This document shows positions 36,590-37,917 of a stretch of 37,917 bases of DNA, piece by piece. The stretch covers positions 1 to 37,917 of the forward strand of contig NZ_JACADQ010000013.1 of the NCBI RefSeq assembly GCF_016106015.1, in the 5' to 3' direction. The position numbers and the translations under genes were made by a program. A model generated the notes under the pieces. The model had not been told where the DNA came from. It did no database searches and worked only from the letters and a program-made list of their open reading frames with translations. The DNA comes from Neoroseomonas rubea (GTDB taxonomy: Bacteria; Pseudomonadota; Alphaproteobacteria; Acetobacterales; Acetobacteraceae). The stretch's first letter is position 1. Each line of letters opens with the position of its first letter.

Positions 36590-37558
36590 TCATTGCGGCT
36601 GGATGCCCGCGGCGCGGGCCGCCGCCACCCACTTCTCCATCTCCGCCTGCACGAAGGCGCGCATCGTGTCGGGATCGTTCATCACGATCTCGGCGCCGAG
36701 CGTGCGGTGGCGCTCGACCACGGTCGGGTTGCGCAGCGCCGCGTGGATGTCGGTGTTGAGCTTCTCTAGCACCGGCCGCGGCAGGTTCGCCGGCGCGATC
36801 ACCATGCCCCAGGTCGAGGCCTCGAAGCCCGGCAGCAGCGCCTCGGCCATCGTCGGCACGTCGGGCAGCTGCGGGCTGCGCCGCGCGCCGGTGGTCGCCA
36901 GTGCCTTGAGCGCACCGGACTGGATATGCGGCAACGCGGCCGGGACCGTGTCGAACATGATGTTCACGCGGTTCGCGATCAGGTCGGGATGCGCCTGGGT
37001 CGATCCGCGATAGGGCACGTATTCCAGCTGGATGCCGGTCCGCTGCGCGAACAGCACGGGGGCCAGCCGCACCACGCCGCCGGTGCCGGCGAAGGTGACG
37101 CCCGGATTGCGCTTCGCATGGTCCACGAGTTCGGCCGGCGTGTTGGGCGCGAAGGCGCGCGGTGCGCAGAGCACCAGTGGCGTGGCAGTGGTCTGCGTCA
37201 CGAAGGTAAAGTCGCGCATCGTGTCGAAGGGCAGCCGGTAGAAGGCCGCGTTCACCGGATGCCCGACCGACACCAGGCCGAGGGTGTAGCCATCCGCAGG
37301 GCTGCGCGCGACGACCTCCGTTCCGATCACGCCATCCGCCCCGGCGCGGTTCTCGACAGGCACCGGCTGTCCCCAGGTGGCGGAGAGCGGCTCGGCGATC
37401 AGCCGCGCGGTGATGTCGGAAACCCCGCCTGGCGTGTAGGGCACGATCATGCGGACGGGGCGCGTCGGAAAGGCGCCCTGCGCGACCGCGCCGCGGCCGG
37501 CGAGCAATCCTGGCAGCGCAAGCGCGCCGGCGCCCAGCGCGCGGCGGGTGATGGTCAT
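36590..37558 (-). CDS. Bug/TctC-type tripartite tricarboxylate transporter binding protein (second copy)
   Basis: This 322-residue periplasmic binding protein has a signal peptide with a twin-arginine-like start (TRRALGAGALALPGLLAGRGAVAQ) and the family opening FPTRPVRMIVPYTPGGVSDITAR. It differs clearly from the first copy and so probably binds another carboxylate. The start ATG 37556-37558 is preceded by AAGGA. It is divergent from tsaB across 116 nt. No membrane subunits are nearby. Confidence 0.92.
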   Translation of the reverse strand: MTITRRALGAGALALPGLLAGRGAVAQGAFPTRPVRMIVPYTPGGVSDITARLIAEPLSATWGQPVPVENRAGADGVIGTEVVARSPADGYTLGLVSVGHPVNAAFYRLPFDTMRDFTFVTQTTATPLVLCAPRAFAPNTPAELVDHAKRNPGVTFAGTGGVVRLAPVLFAQRTGIQLEYVPYRGSTQAHPDLIANRVNIMFDTVPAALPHIQSGALKALATTGARRSPQLPDVPTMAEALLPGFEASTWGMVIAPANLPRPVLEKLNTDIHAALRNPTVVERHRTLGAEIVMNDPDTMRAFVQAEMEKWVAAARAAGIQPQ

Positions 37559-37674
37559 GGCGTTTCCTTCCTCGGTTCGTTCTTTTCCCGGCGCGCCATC
37601 CTGGGCGCCGCGGCGGCCGAACGGAAGCGCCGGCGTGTCGTGACCGGCGGCCGAAAGCGGCGTAATCGGCGCGC

Positions 37675-37917
37675 ATGAGGATCCTAGCGATCGAAGGCGC
37701 GCTCGCCCGCTGCTCCGTCGCCCTGCTAGCGGACGGGGCTGTGCTGGCGGCCGAGGCCGAGGAGGCCGCGCGCGGCCACCCATCCCTGCTGCCGCGCATG
37801 GCGGCTTCCGTGCTGGCCCGCGCGGGCCTCGCCGCGCCGGGGCTCGATGCCGTGGCCGTCGGCGTCGGACCCGGAGGCTTCACCGGGCTGCGCGCGGCCA
37901 TCGCGCTGGCCGAGGGC
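37675..37917 (+). CDS. tsaB: tRNA threonylcarbamoyladenosine biosynthesis protein TsaB (5' part)
   Basis: The first 81 codons run to the right edge with no stop. The N-terminus (MRILAIEGALARCSVALL) and GVGPGGFTGLRAAIALAEG match TsaB, the ASKHA-fold partner of TsaD in making the t6A modification of tRNA. The usual motif is GPGSFTGLR. The start ATG 37675-37677 fits the family. The rest lies outside the window. Confidence 0.88.
   Translation, partial: MRILAIEGALARCSVALLADGAVLAAEAEEAARGHPSLLPRMAASVLARAGLAAPGLDAVAVGVGPGGFTGLRAAIALAEG

Overview
The window is a very GC-rich, densely coded stretch of a Gram-negative bacterial chromosome. A PQQ operon, a respiratory nitrate reductase operon, an arsenate operon containing gapdh and arsJ, and two orphan Bug-type (tripartite tricarboxylate transporter) binding proteins together suggest an alphaproteobacterium, most likely of the Acetobacteraceae (Roseomonas-like). 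This assignment is inference from gene content and composition. No 16S rRNA gene, tRNA, CRISPR array, insertion sequence or prophage was seen.

Positions 1-13,500 are dominated by one long minus-strand gene train that starts at a NarK1-NarK2 fusion nitrate/nitrite transporter. It continues with narG, narH, narJ, narI and a parvulin-type peptidyl-prolyl isomerase, then a hemerythrin-like (HHE) protein, a beta-carbonic anhydrase and a YegD-like short Hsp70. Spacing is short throughout, from 4-bp overlaps to 66 nt. The divergent region between narK and a Dnr/Nnr-like Crp/Fnr regulator holds two perfect TTGAT-N4-ATCAA boxes, one placed for each gene. This points to anaerobic or NO-dependent control with feedback on the regulator.

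Positions 14,282-17,324 encode pqqA-B-C-D-E, with a 26-residue PqqA and overlapping B/C, C/D and D/E junctions. A chromate transporter (chrA) follows. Convergent to it lies a three-gene arsenate operon: an ArsR-ArsC fusion, an ArsJ-associated GAPDH and the ArsJ exporter. A palindromic ArsR-type operator abuts the start codon of the fusion gene.

Positions 21,903-26,002 carry an RND permease and its periplasmic adaptor, with no outer-membrane factor nearby. The 346-nt region upstream contains an AT-rich imperfect palindrome and a sigma-54-like -24/-12 element. It leads into a cytochrome b561, a membrane histidine kinase and an NtrC-type sigma-54 activator. These three genes plus the upstream sites form a plausible self-controlled redox- or membrane-sensing module and are the most interesting unassigned system here.

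Positions 29,723-37,917 hold accessory and housekeeping genes: a THUMP-type rRNA methyltransferase, an MFS exporter, a Bug-type binding protein followed by an M20 amidohydrolase, a YghU-type glutathione transferase, a DUF3750 protein, a second Bug-type binding protein, and the start of tsaB, which runs off the right edge.
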